Source of the DNA: Siphonodentalium dalli
Taxonomy: Eukaryota; Mollusca; Scaphopoda; Gadilida; Siphonodentaliidae
DNA length: 64,000 nt
NCBI GenBank assembly: GCA_032622095.1
Contig: CP136063.1
Location: forward strand, 146,807,379 to 146,871,378
Reading direction: 5' to 3'
Shown piece by piece: positions 36,336 to 47,989 of the stretch; position 1 is the first letter of the stretch, and every line of letters starts with the position of its first letter. The position numbers and the translations under genes were made by a program. The notes beneath the pieces were generated by a model that was not told where the DNA came from, ran no database searches, and saw only the letters and a list, made by a program, of their open reading frames with translations.

Positions 36336-37146
36336 CCAGTTCTGATTAAAACCATACTCAAGACTCTAAAAGTACCGAGTCTGATGAAACCCGCTATCTG
36401 TCGCATTACTGTCGCTATAAATAACCTCCACAGACAACCCCCTGCAGTATGACGTCACCGCCCATATTTGTCTTTAAAAATTTCTTTGATTGACATAATG
36501 TAGTTTCGGTTTCGTTTCCGCACAAGAGTTTCGTTTCCGCAGACTCTTTATGCCAGTTCCTGGGAGGATTGATGCTACGCATTCCTCAGAATATCTTCTG
36601 CGCCTTGAAACATAATTTTAACTGAGATTAATCACGTTTAACAAACTTTAAGTGCGTTTATGACTCGAAACAAAATAATATTTTCTTTGTTTAATTTCGA
36701 AGTTAACATCATATACCGGAAATTAAATAAATTTACGACATCGCGACTTCTAAATTATTCGGTACTAAATGTTTAATTTCTTAATAACATTCAATTATAT
36801 TACATATTAACTAAAATTTGTCAATTCTGCACTCTTTAAATACGCTTTTCAATGTTAAATTTGCTGTCGTAAAACTCTGAATTTGTAAACATTAGCCATG
36901 ATGCGGAAAAGTTATTGTGCTATTTATAACTATTAGGCGGGGTTTACTGGAATCGGCACCGGCTGAAGGAATTGCCCTAGTCTTCGGGATTCCATGCGAC
37001 TATCGCCCAATTGGTTATCTCGCGTTCTTGAGGATATTGTGATTGGCTGGTAATTACGTAATTCCTGCTGAGAGTAATGGAACCTCTACCCATTGTCATC
37101 ATACTCAGTACTTTTAGAGTCTGAGTATGGTTTTAATCAGAACTGG
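36336..37146. mobile_element. 811-bp inverted-repeat element with 7-9 bp target duplication
   Basis: The ends are CCAGTTCTGATTAAAACC and GGTTTTAATCAGAACTGG, with arms of about 40 bp continuing into ACTCTAAAAGTAC. ATTCATA precedes the left end and follows the right end; counting the terminal GG the duplication could be 9 bp. No long frame is inside. hAT, P or Mutator-like families give duplications in this range, so the superfamily is open. A hairpin-only relative lies at 25603-25675. Confidence 0.88.
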
Positions 37147-38297
37147 ATTCATACCTATCTGTTAGCTGGTAATCAGGATTCAATGCTTTAATTTGGGTTG
37201 TCCTGTTGTTCCTGGGTGAGCACGATGGCACAAGTTTATAGCCTAAGAATTTGGACATGGTCCAGCATGGAGTAAAGAATACATGCAGGACCATGATCAC
37301 TGTCTGAAGTGGAAGTCTTCAAGAAGTGGGAGGAGAAATAAATTACGATGTAGCATGAATATAGGTTTCCTGTTATGTCATGATATAACAGGTTGATGCT
37401 GTCGAGTCCTGTCACTTTACTCTTCTATAACAGACTTTATGCCCAGAATCGTTAGCAGGAGTTATCATGCTTGTATGTCTTTGGATTATGTCAAATAGAT
37501 GCTTTGCGTACATTAACGTAGAGGGCAGCCTTTCCCCAAGCATGATATCAAACATGCATATATCAGAGGTCCGTTGAATGTCAAAGCAACAAGATATATA
37601 AGTAAAGAAAGCCTCATTTTCCAGAGAATTTTGATTTGTCGCGCTAGCAGAAATTGTATGTAAACAATATATTAAATGAGGACAATTTTCCTTTACATCA
37701 CTTTACCTTTTTCTATCATGGTAAATGATATATCATTTTTGAAGACAAGATTAATTGCGGACATGTCTGATGATTAATCACAGTCAAAGGTTGACATGAA
37801 TGCCTGGCTCCACATGTAAATCTAGTACATATTTCAATGAAAGTTTAGTATAGAAGAGTAACTGGATGGGACGGGACTCGGTCCAAAACAGCATCAACCC
37901 ATCCGATATGCCAAGCTGTTGTGGACCCAAAAGACTTGGTCGAGACAATACCATGAGTCTAGTGGTGATTACACAACATATAGTTCAAGTTATATTGCAT
38001 GGGGGTATGGGCTATTTTGGTTGTGAGAACTCTAGCTTCTAATTTTCTGTCACTAGTTAAACATAATACCTGGTGTTAGAAATATAGTTTTTCATCATAC
38101 TTGTGTAAACGTACTGATAATTTGACAGACACATTTCAAAACAATGAACCATTTGACATGTGAATGTTAACAACAAAGTCCCAGTACTGGTAAACATTAA
38201 ATTGTATATGACCTGTTGAATTTTGTACAAGTTTGCACCTACATACACCAATGCCCCCTTTATCATTTTGCACATGTGTGACATCATTAGTACCTGG
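37147..38297. other. No recognised feature
   Basis: No repeat, splice signal or coding stretch was recognised. Confidence 0.4.
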
Positions 38298-38720
38298 TTA
38301 ACCCTTTAGATGATTAAATGCTTTTAATGGCGACTAGTTCATTTGGGGAACATTTAGATAACATGTTCAACAAGGGGTGCTGGAAAAATAGAAGGGCAAG
38401 AGGGGCTAAACATTCAGAAGGGTATTTTTCCCCCAATGGAAACTATGCATTACTACAGGTGAGGGTGGGTGGGTGTGGCTTTATAGAGGGCGAGAGGACT
38501 GGATCCCCGGGTCACACCTGAACTAAATTATAACTATTATCTGAACATTCCCAAAATTAGCAATCTTGGCTGGATTCCCCCTACTCTGTCACCCCTCAAC
38601 TCAACTTTTAATTTTATATGAATATTAGCAATCCTATGTCTTCTGCACTTCTTTTATCAGCATACCTCTTCGAATGAACAGTAGAACATCCAATGTATAC
38701 TAATAACTGAATGGGAGAAA
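38298..38720. mobile_element. GTTCAGATAATAAGTT palindromic repeat with internal extra sequence
   Basis: Starts GGTTAACCCTTTAGATG. The left inner arm GGGGAACATTTAGATAACAT and the right inner arm ATTATCTGAACATTCCC are separated by about 180 bp of unrelated G-rich sequence. The right side continues with AGTAGAACATCCAATGTATA as in other copies. Confidence 0.55.
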
Positions 38721-39073
38721 CCATTCAAAAATCAAAGGGTTGTTATTATCACAATAAAAAATTATCAAATATTGTCAAATTTAAAATTTTCTCATAAGCA
38801 CATATTTACCTCAGAGATATTGCTAAACTTGGGCACAACTCGTTAATTCTTTCAATTTTTAAATAAAGTGATGTTTGTTCAGTATTTCCGAAAACTTTTT
38901 TATCATCCATTAACAAAAGAATTATGAAGAATGAACAGTACCAAGGTATATTATGAATTTAAAAGCTCTATCTAGATTCATGAGAAGTTTCACCTCAATG
39001 TCTCAAAACAGGGTGGAATAATCATAAGAGGCAGAGTGTGGCATGCAGTTTTAAGATGTTTCTGGGGGGTGTA

Positions 39074-39289
39074 CAATAATGCCCTAAATAATCAACTCCT
39101 TAACCACAGCAGAATTATGGGTAACTTTTCAGGATTTAGTCAGAAATATGGTTCGTTGTCTTCATTGGAAAGCTCTCACAGAGCTTTCCGATGAATGGCA
39201 AAAAGCCCTATTTCCGACTAAATCCTGAAAAATTACCCATACTTCTGCTGTGTTTTAATAAGGAGTCAATTATTTAGGGCATTACAGTA
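39074..39289. mobile_element. Pogo-like palindromic MITE, full length
   Basis: Both arms and the central loop are present. The left arm starts CAATAATGCCCTAAATAATC and the right ends AGGGCATTACAG beside TA. Arms differ at several positions, so this is an older copy than 56041-56252. Confidence 0.9.
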
Positions 39290-39572
39290 GGCCGAAAAAA
39301 AAAAATTTGTTATGGCTCAAAGGGTTCTGTTGGGATGACGGATACCTCTGAACGAAGACCTTCTAGTCATGTTCTTGTTAGGCCTCCATGCTTATTTCAT
39401 ACACAGCAATATAATATCATTCTATTACTAGTATATATAAAGCTGTGAATAGAGCTTCTTACAATAGCTAGCACAGAATTTATTGGCTGAATCAGAAAAT
39501 CACAATATAAACAAGATTTTTATTGCCGATTATCCTGTGACAGCATTATCCTATATATGGCATTGGCTCAGT

Positions 39573-41698
39573 AAGACGAGAGGCCGATCACGATCGGCAG
39601 ATGTTTAACCCATACCTTGGCGATAACGATTAGCTATTTTCATAAATCCTTACACCAACCTTTTCAACAATTCACACCTTACTATTAAAGCTACTCGATT
39701 CGATTAAGCACCCCTCAGTTACTATTTATTTGGCTTCGGGGGAAACAAATATTTTATTCAAATCGAGGAACCCATTCATCAAATTCAGAGTAAGCAGATA
39801 TCAATTTTTTAAATCCATTATCTTTAACCACCTGGAATATTTAGTGGCCGTATGAAAGTCGATGAAGATGGATCACTCTAAAATCAAGTGGCTTTTTTGT
39901 GTCAGATATATGACAAAGCAGCAAAATTTCATTGTACAAAATGTTGATAAATAACAGGTTTTGGGCAATTTTATACTATAGTGGACTGTGGTTAGCATTA
40001 TTTTTGGGCAATTAATCGATTCTGATAACTGAAGCAGAATTGCATGTTGTTGGAATCTGATGATATGGGGACCATCAAATCAGATTGAGTACCTTTAAGT
40101 TCACAAGTGGCATAAGCCTTATTGGGCACCTTCCATATGAACATGGATATGGCATTTGATTCCAACCTATTATGTCAGTTTAAAATAGATATATAGTCTT
40201 ATAGAGCTCAGTCCATAGTCAGACAGAAGAACCATACATAATAGTTAAAGATATTAAAAAAATTGAGTAAAATATGATTGATAATGATTGGATATAACAT
40301 ACTTTAATGCATAATTTTCAGATAACTAGAGGTGGGATATGAGATTGAAGATATTAAATTCATTACATTGGATAGCATACTGTATGTCTATGGAATGGGT
40401 GGGTTAATTTTGTTAATATTTTAAAGCAATTAAACCAAATGACCCTCTCTATACAGGTTAGGGGTGTGTTATAATAAACTATGACTTGAAATATAATATA
40501 ATCAATGACAAATATTTGAGTTATTAAAGGGGTTGATCTTAATCACACTAATGAACTGATCAAAATAGTCTATAAATGCATGTATATGGATTTAGAAGCC
40601 CACACAATAAGTCAGTCTCAAGAATACAAGCAACATTATTATTATCCTGCACCCCGAATGCAATAGATGGAATTTCAAAATAAGACAATTCCTCTAATGT
40701 TTTAAGAAATCCTTACTGAACCTGGCTCAAAGTGAAAGATATAATTTAATATCTGCCTATCAGATATCATGTGTCTATGGAATGGGTTAATTTTAATCCC
40801 AAAATCCATGCAAGACCAGGGAGCTACTAGTATGTTGGAGTTGATAAATCCTGAGAAGTCACTGTCAACACACTATGGAAATGCAATAAACAACAGATAG
40901 CTATTAAAGTGCAGCAGTGAATATCAGATTTCTTTATCAATAATAGAGACTATCTCTAGTCTCTCTTACTGATACCACAGCTGTAAGCTGCTACAGTTAT
41001 ATATTGTAAGCAAATCTCAAATCTGTTCAATTCTTAGTTAACAAGAGAGAGAGAACTTCATGGCATTGTAACTGGATACTATCTCTGTGTCTCCATAGCA
41101 TTGTGAAACTGATTTATTAGATATTATCTAGATGGTGCCGCCTGTGTATCTTTGATAAATTTTAGCAATGAATAAAATAATCAAAGGGCCATAACCCCAT
41201 TAAAAAGTACTGGATCAAACCCATATTCGAACTCGATCTGTATTTTGAGTTGAGAAACTCACATACAAAATTTGGTTCCTATCATTCATGAATTCTATGT
41301 CAAAGGGCCATAACTCAATTAAAAAATATCATATCAAACCCATATTCGAACTCGATATGTATTTTGGGCTCAGCAACTCACATACCAAATTTGGTTACGG
41401 TCAGATAATTTTTTTTGGAGTTATGGCAGCATGCATGAATTCTAAGTTGAAAAAGGGCCATAACTCCGGATCAAACCCATATTCGAACTCGATCTGTATT
41501 TGGTGCTGATAAATTCATATACAAAATTTGGTTCCGATCAGATAGAAATTGTTTCAGTTATCGCACCATGCGTAAAGTGTCTACAGACAGATAGACAGAC
41601 AGACAGACTGACGGACGGACGGACGGACTAACGACGAGTGGTCAATCCGGACAACGACACTATGTTTACCATACTATGGTATGGGTAAACATAAAAAA
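39573..41698 (+). mobile_element. Full-length composite hairpin retroposon, GGCCGATC head and GTTTACC tail
   Basis: The head ACGAGAGG is followed by the stem GCCGATCACGATCGGC. The body includes ACCCATACCTTGGCGATA, a TTAA-flanked insertion at 39689-40094, GGTTAGGGGTGTGTTAT and three GGGCCATAACTC modules at about 41187, 41304 and 41453. The GACAGACAGACAGACTGACGG tract, the hairpin TGTTTACCATAC / GTATGGGTAAACA and an A run to 41698 close it. No reading frame of note. Confidence 0.8.
39689..40094. mobile_element. AGGTACTC element, copy 3, inserted in the retroposon
   Basis: TTAA lies at 39685-39688 and 40095-40098. The left end AGCTACTCGATTCG is mutated and the right end reads GATTGAGTACCT. The related retroposon copy at 42260-42300 reads CACTATTAAGGTCACAAGTGG without it, which is the empty site and places this insertion after that retroposon. 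Confidence 0.85.
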
Positions 41699-41929
41699 GA
41701 GCACCGTCATGGTGACTAAATACACTCACCTGCCAAATAATAGAGCATGCATGATTATTTAATTTCAGTCAAAAATACAATCCTGTACTATTATTAGACA
41801 ATAAGACATATAGTGAAATTCCCTGCACTACTATTAATTTCAACCGAAAATACAGCCCTGCACTATAATTCGGCCTGCACTATAAATTGGCAGGCGAGAG
41901 GTCACCCTTTGGCTTGTTTCAAAGTGCAT

Positions 41930-42154
41930 TTACAGAAAGACTCCATAACTTGGGAGAATCAGCAGAAAACCAATGAAATTGAAAACCGAAATGAGAATGG
42001 CCCCATAAGAGACTGGTGAGAATCATCAGACAAATCCCTGATTCAAGCACAGCTTGTATTTTGAGCCAATTCAGCCACATACCAAGTTTGTGACCCGTGG
42101 AAACCCTAACTGCTGTTATAATCAGGAAACCAAAAAAACCTGTATTTGAAAGTA
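41930..42154 (+). repeat. Body module shared with 49147-49372
   Basis: Text such as ACCAATGAAATTGAAAACCG, ATCATCAGACAAATCCC, AGCACAGCTTGTATTTTGAG and AAACCCTAACTGCTGTTATA matches 49147-49372. Both copies stop at GAAAGTAAA, where a different 5-prime head begins in each case. Confidence 0.85.
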
Positions 42155-42463
42155 AACAAGAGGCCGATCATGATCGGCAGATGTTTAACCCATACCTTGG
42201 CGATACCGATTAGCTATTTTAATAAATCCTTACACCAACCTTTTCATGAGTGCAAAAGTTTCAACAATTCACACCTCACTATTAAGGTCACAAGTGGAAT
42301 CAGACTTATTGGGCACCTTGCTCACATAAACACAATAGCAACACGGATGTGGCATTCGATTTCAACCTATTAGGTCACTTCAACACAGATATGTCTTATA
42401 GAGTGATAAAGCTAATTAAGCCCAATCCAGTATAAAGAGAGAAGCACCATAGCAGTTAAAGAC
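42155..42463 (+). mobile_element. Retroposon head fragment with a perfect palindromic stem
   Basis: The head AACAAGAGG carries GCCGATCATGATCGGC, a perfect 16-base palindrome. It continues to the AAGGTCACAAGTGG region and stops where the next head begins. Confidence 0.8.
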
Positions 42464-43315
42464 AACAAGAGCTACGCTGGGCGTGCAATATACGCCCTCT
42501 CTTGGGTCGGCGGAAACTGGTAAAAAAGGGGCATAACTCTGGTAAAAATTGGTGGACGGAACTCAAATTTGAACTTGACCTGTGTTTTGGTGGGAGAAAG
42601 TAATATACCAAATTATCATTGAATCCGATAAGCTCTAGTAAAGTTATCATCCGGACAACAAATTTCAGGGATTTTCTAAGTCAAATTACGTCAAATAAGG
42701 GGCATAACTCCGGTGAAAATTGGCGGACGGAACCCAAATTCGAACATGAGCTGTCTTTTCTCCTAATAAACCCACATACCAAATTTGATTGAAATCGGTT
42801 CACTCTAACTAAAGTTATCATCCGGACAACAAATTTCAGGGATTTTCTAAGTCAAATTACGTCAAAAAAGGGGCCATAACTCTCGCAAAAATTATCGGAT
42901 TAAAACGAAATTCAGACTTGAGCTGTATTTTGATATATGTAATCCACAAAAAAACGGGTTTTGCGTATAAACATTCCAAAATCGAGTTATCATCCGGAAA
43001 CCAAAAAACATAAGAAAAACTGAATTTTCTGAGTCGAAAAGGGGCATAACTCTGTGTTTTGGTGGGAGAAAGTAATATACCAAATTTGGATTCATTTCGA
43101 TAAACTATACTAAAGTTATCATCCGGACAACAAATTTCAAGGATTTTCTAAGTCAAAAAACGTTAAATAAGGGGCATAACTCCGGTGAAAATTGGCGGGC
43201 GGAACCCAAATTCGAACTTGAACTTACTTTTCGGCTAATAAACCCACATACCAAATTTTACTAATTTTGGTTCACTCTAACTAAAGTTATCATCCGGACA
43301 ACAGGTTAACGGACG
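42464..43315 (+). mobile_element. Retroposon with AACAAGAGC head, multi-module body, no tail hairpin
   Basis: The head AACAAGAGC is followed by a stem GGGCGTGCAATATACGCCC. Five related modules of about 120-170 bp follow, each with GGGGCATAACTC or GGGCCATAACTC and AAAGTTATCATCCGGAC. It ends at a short ACGGACGGACG without the terminal hairpin, then passes directly into the next retroposon. Confidence 0.75.
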
Positions 43316-43319
43316 GACG

Positions 43320-43792
43320 ATTAAAGATTAAAGTTTCATAACTCTGCAGATGTTATAATGGTGTCACTTTTTTCAAATTTTACAAAATGATTAAAAAATT
43401 AATTTTTTGTATGGTGAAAATTCCAAAAATCTGAATTTAACAAAATTGTTTTTTTTTAAAGTTATGTCACTGGCTGCGCCCACATTCGACCCAGTGACCT
43501 CATTTGAACAAATCTGAATAACAGTCCCCCAAGGACCCTTCGTACCAAATATGAATTACAGAGCTATGGCCCTGGCTTCGCAACTATTTGACCCAGTGAC
43601 CTCATTTTAACAAATCTGAATGAGAGTCACTTAGGGAACATCCACACCAAATATGAACCAATGCGGTCTGACGGTTCCAGAGGAGAAGATGTTCAAAGAA
43701 TTGTTGGCGGACGGATGGGCAGACGGACGGACGACAGACGAGGAGTGATGACTATAGCTCCACCGGAGACTTCGTCTCAGGTGAGCTAAAAA
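43320..43792 (+). mobile_element. Retroposon with terminal hairpin GCTCCACC...GGTGAGC, longer copy
   Basis: It shares CTATGGCCCTGGCTTCGCAA, CCAGTGACCTCATTTT and AGAATTGTTGGCGGACGG with 5533-5741. A tract GGACGGACGACAGACGAGG leads to the stem at 43757-43786 (GCTCCACC, GAGAC-TTC-GTCTC, GGTGAGC) and an A run. Confidence 0.85.
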
Positions 43793-44105
43793 GCATGTCA
43801 TTGGATTTAGAAACCCATACAAAAAGTCAGTCTCTAATGTCATGAACCTGTTTCAACAAAGGGGTTAACTTAATATTGCACAGAACTGGACCAGAGAGTC
43901 ATCAATCACAGGTTTGACAGATTGTATCAACAGACTCTGCTAGCCATGCTATCTATCTATGGATCTAGTATCCAGCTAAACATAACTCATTGCCAATAAT
44001 AGACTCTCTGTGTGATGTGAGAAGTCTCTTCTAAGCTTACAGTGCAGACATTAATTACATTATCAGTTACTTGAATTTTAAATGGCCATAACTCTGTTAA
44101 AGGAA
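43793..44105 (+). repeat. Fragment of the composite retroposon body
   Basis: Text CCTGTTTCAACAAAGGGGTT and TTAATATTGCACAGAACTGG matches the middle of the copies at 50945 and 54210. Both ends are broken. Confidence 0.7.
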
Positions 44106-45008
44106 TATTATTCTGAAAATGTTTTAGTATTTTCTTTCAGTATACCAATATTATGTAATTAAAATGTCCATTTTGCCCAAATAATTGTGCGTTTGATAGC
44201 TAATTTTGTTTTTATAATGAAAACAAAACAAAATCCGAAGAAAGCCGAAGATCTTATGTTGTAGACGAAGTCACGTGATTGTCACATGATCAGCATTCGG
44301 TGCGGCACATGATTTATCACGTCATGTAGCGATTAGGGGAATTCCCGTACTATCAAAACAAGCGACTACCATATTGGAAAACTGGTATTTCTCGAAGTGA
44401 AAATTTATATTGTCACGGATAAAATGACCAACAGCGATACCGACGATTACAGTTCTGATGATTATCGACCTCTGTGTCAATTACGCATAACAATAGGATT
44501 ATAAAATATATAAACGTTCGCAGTGGTTCGTTTAAACATCCAATCATATATAACACTTTTTGAATGAGGGATAATAATCCGGTTTAATATGTAATCACAT
44601 ATACAAACGCTCTTTATTGGAACCATATCGCGAATAGGCTTATTAACAGTGAACGATCTTTATTGAGTCATTGTAAAGGAAAATTGGGACTCGACATAGA
44701 ACAGTTGTCATCGTGATTATTTACTGATTACACCAATACACGTAAATACATGTACACGAACTTGCGATATGATACTTTAAATATCCGTCAACGCCATAGC
44801 AATTTCCGGTTTATTAAACTCTTTTTATTCGCACCATATTAGGAATATTCTTAACATGGAACGCTCTTTATTGAGTCATGGTGAAGGAAACTGGGGACTC
44901 GACTTAGAATAGTTGTCATCGTGAATACTTTTCTAAATTATTCATCAATATACTCCCCACTTTAACGTTTTTGTTTTGGATGGCATTCTCGTCGGTGGTC
45001 CGTTTGTT
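44106..45008. other. Spacer with a 207-bp tandem duplication
   Basis: Two copies (about 44652-44718 and 44858-44924) share CTTTATTGAGTCATGGTGAA-like text, GGGGACTCGACTTAGAA-like text and AGTTGTCATCGTGA. At 44424 a 27-codon frame begins MTNSDTDDYSSDDYR; its acidic start looks like a protein N-terminus, but no splice donor was convincing. Confidence 0.5.
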
Positions 45009-45296
45009 TTATAATGTGGGGTTTGCGTCTCTTCTGAGTTGTCGTCGGTAGCCGCTATTGGGACCAAGTGTATTCGCGTTGTGCTCAAAACATCTTTTTT
45101 CGAAGTGGACGGAACAAATTCTGGACCATTTCATTGGCAACCACTTCAATAGTTTCTGATTTTGCGCAACAGGTTTCCCACAGAAATCCCGCCAAATATC
45201 ACGTAAACGAACATCGTTCGGAAATGAATGCAGAATTATACCTAATTGAGAGTCACTATACCGGCCACAGTCGAAAACACTGCATTTATTTAGCAT
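45009..45296 (-). CDS. THAP-type zinc finger protein or exon (95 aa)
   Basis: This is a complete THAP domain, a DNA-binding C2CH zinc finger. The chosen start is the ATG at 45296, giving MLNKCSVFDC, because THAP domains normally begin within a few residues of the first cysteine; an upstream in-frame ATG at 45338 would add 14 residues. Zinc ligands are C-x4-C (residues 5 and 10), a 50-residue gap, then C-x2-H in ICSVHF. The other THAP invariants are present: P in HSFP, W in DIWRDF, F after the histidine, and P in the C-terminal ANPTL box. The frame ends at TAA right after that box, so either it is a one-domain protein, the 5-prime exon of a longer gene or transposase (P-element-like), or a truncated relic. 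Nearby repeats are older retroposon pieces; the exon itself is repeat-free. Confidence 0.85.
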   Translation of the reverse strand: MLNKCSVFDCGRYSDSQLGIILHSFPNDVRLRDIWRDFCGKPVAQNQKLLKWLPMKWSRICSVHFEKRCFEHNANTLGPNSGYRRQLRRDANPTL

Positions 45297-45624
45297 TGTC
45301 ACGAATGAATTATTGTAAATACGGGACACTCGGGGCATATGTATGGAAAATTAAAACAACATCGGGAACACGCACCCGAATAGAGTTCACATGTCGGCTC
45401 GTGTTTTTATAAACTTTATTTTTTTTTACAGGAAAGTGTTATCTATTTTTGTCAAAACAATAACTTTCCAAACAGCACTTATGACAAATCACAAGTGAAG
45501 ATAACTCACCGAGTGATGACAATTCATGATGTGTACACAATGTTATTGACATATAGTCATGCCCGCAGTAATTCCATTACACTCACGCGCTAATGTCGAT
45601 TCCACATTTTCATCGCCACTCATA

Positions 45625-45699
45625 TGACGTCATATAGGTAGACACTATTAACTCCGACTCCGATTCCGTGTTTTTAATTAGTTTACTCATTTGACGTCA
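45625..45699 (-). promoter_or_regulatory. Two CRE-like TGACGTCA palindromes upstream of the THAP exon
   Basis: TGACGTCA occurs at 45625-45632 within CATATGACGTCATATA, and again at 45692-45699 within ATTTGACGTCATATG. They lie about 330 and 400 bp upstream of the THAP start, 67 bp apart. TGACGTCA is the CREB/ATF binding site. A promoter role is inference from position only. Confidence 0.4.
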
Positions 45700-45849
45700 T
45701 ATGCGGATTTGCGACGGAGATAGCCGACAACCGGTGGGGGTATTATTTATTTATTTATCAGCTTATTTATTACGCGATTGTTATGTGACTTGGATCATTG
45801 TGATCACAATAGGGGTGGCTTTCCGATAGTGTTTTGTTGTTTCATCAGC

Positions 45850-46515
45850 ATAGCAATCCTTTAAAATATACCGGATCAAACTCAAATTTGAACCTGATCT
45901 GTATTTCAGGGTGAGGACCATATGTACCAAATTTGGTGCTGATCAGTTGAAAAATATTTAAGTCAACACAGCTTGGATGAATTCTATTTAAAAACAGGAG
46001 CAGAAAGGGTTAACTAAACGATACCAAAAAAAAAAACAGATGAAGATCATGCTAAGAAAACCAAGGTAAGAAATATGAGGCATATCAGAAGAAAATTGTT
46101 TGACTCAGATGCATCAGATAGCATTTGTGTGCAGGGTTAATTATTTTTTAAACCGATCAACCAATCGATACCAAAAACTATACAGGTGAGGTGTATGTCA
46201 TCATAAACCTACATATCAAATATGAACACAATCGGACAAACAATACTTTGGTTACAGCATCAGATAGCTCATGCCTATGTGCGGATGCAAAGTGTTAATC
46301 ATTTCTAAGCTGATCAACCGATCGATACCAAAAATTATACAGGTGAAGAGTGTGTCATCATAAACATGAACATAAAATTTGAACACGACCCGAATAAAAA
46401 ATATTTGAGTAATCGAATCGGACAGACAGACAGACAGACGGATGGACAAACGACGGATGGTTGATCCGGACGTCAGCATTATGTGTACCATACATCGTAT
46501 GGGTACACATAAAAA
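45850..46515 (+). mobile_element. 5-prime truncated composite retroposon, GTGTACC tail
   Basis: The body blocks match 54470-54830 (CGGATCAAACTCAAATTTG, TTGGTGCTGATCAG, AAACTATACAGGTGAGG). A GACAGACAGACAGACGG tract and the stem TGTGTACCATAC / GTATGGGTACACA follow, then AAAAA. Confidence 0.8.
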
Positions 46516-46935
46516 GGTCCATTGATCTGGTAAAAATAGGAGGGCGGATCCCAAAATCTAACTTGACCCATAGTTTTCTACTATTTTAAATGAGACAAAA
46601 TTGTTAATATAAAAGGTCAGCTGTCCACAGTGTCCCCCGACAACATGGCAAGTCGATGCCGCTTTGTTGAAGAAAAAAATGTTGAAATGTTCTAAGTCGA
46701 AAAGGGTTAATAACTCCGTCAAAAAAAATATTTTTCCGTCATCTATATACATGTTGCACATCTTCAATATATGGGCAACAATATTCTGAAGTTTCAAATC
46801 TCTGGGATGAAATCTGTAGGAGGAGATGATTACACCATGAAGGTACTCAAAAGTGTGATGGATGGACAGATAAACGGACGGACGGAGCCCGTTTCTATAG
46901 TCCCCCTTTTCTTTCAGAACGTCGGGGGACAATTA
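46516..46935 (+). mobile_element. Retroposon module ending in a GTCCCCC...GGGGGAC hairpin
   Basis: It begins with GGTCCATTGATCTGGTAAAA, the same text that follows a different tail at 55711. Internal TGTCCCCCGACAAC and a GGACGGACGGAGCCC stretch lead to a terminal stem GTCCCCC / GGGGGAC near 46902-46932, followed by AATTAA. Confidence 0.6.
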
Positions 46936-47402
46936 ACAGGGTCAATTCCAGTCCTGAATATTATGAGTCATGTTTTATTTAGAATGGAAGTGAACAGCTG
47001 TGGACAGTGGAACTTAGTGTCTTGTGCTCTGTCAATATTCTATACCAACTTTCATTAAATTTCTGATAGACTTTCCTTAAATTTCTGAGATGTCGAGGCA
47101 TTATCCAGATTGGTTTTGTCCTTTGCTCACAAGGAACAGTTTATTGGGATATAATTTTAAATGGCTATTTTAAATGGCTAATTCATGGATCAATTGTGTC
47201 CAGTTGGCACCACAAAACATTGATTCACAACATCTTATTACTGGGTGTTCATGCAGACCATATAGATGATATTCCTGTGAATTACCACAGATAGATTTTT
47301 ATAAGTATATTACTTGTACACGTATCCCATCATTAAATACATTAATAGCTGAGTGCTGAGTGCTGAAATTATATTCTGGGCATCAATCCGTCCTCCAATT
47401 AG
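46936..47402. other. No recognised feature
   Basis: Spacer without a recognised gene or repeat family; short frames only. Confidence 0.4.
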
Positions 47403-47950
47403 AACAAGAGCATCACTAGGGCGTGGCAAAATACGCCCTTTAGCCATTTCGAATTGTACTATCGCAAAATAAGATAATACTTTGAGCTTACATGAAAATC
47501 TGATATACCCCTAATTTCAATGCCAAAATGTGGTCAAATTCTAAGTCGAAAAATGGCCATAACTCATGTAAAAATAATTAGACAGAACCCATATTCAAAC
47601 TTGGCCTGTAGATTTAGCTGGAAAATACACATACCAGCTTTGGTTCAGCTCAAATAATCAAAACTGGAGTTATCGTCGGAAACCAAAATGTTATGAAATT
47701 GGTCAAATCTAAGTTGAAAAAGGGCCGTAACTCATGTAAAAATAAATGGACGGAACCCATATTCGAACTTGGCCTGTATCTTTAGCTGGGAAATGCACAT
47801 ACCAACTTTGGTTCAGATCAAATAATCAAAACTGGAGTTATCGATCGGAAACCAAAAATGTTAACGGACGGATGGAGGGACAGACGGCTAGACGGACGGA
47901 CAGACTGATAACATAATACAACCTTTTTTCAAAAAGGGCGTATAACAAAC
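47403..47950 (+). mobile_element. Compact head-to-tail retroposon, GGGCGTGG head and CCTTTTT/AAAAAGG tail
   Basis: The 5-prime head AACAAGAGC is followed by the stem GGGCGTGG...ATACGCCC. Two modules come next (GGCCATAACTCATGTAAAAA and GGGCCGTAACTCATGTAAAA, each followed by AACTGGAGTTATCG). A GGACGGATGGAGGGACAGACG tract and a tail stem CCTTTTTTC / AAAAAGGG with GCGTATAAC close it. Note the tail echoes the head: ATACGCCC versus GGGCGTAT. Confidence 0.8.
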
Positions 47951-47989
47951 CCAACTGAACTATTTCAATAGAATCTGAGGTTTATAATA

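Noticed and set aside
46558-46932. 124-codon minus-strand frame
   Set aside because: It covers the GTCCCCC-tailed retroposon module and its GGACGG tract on the antisense strand.
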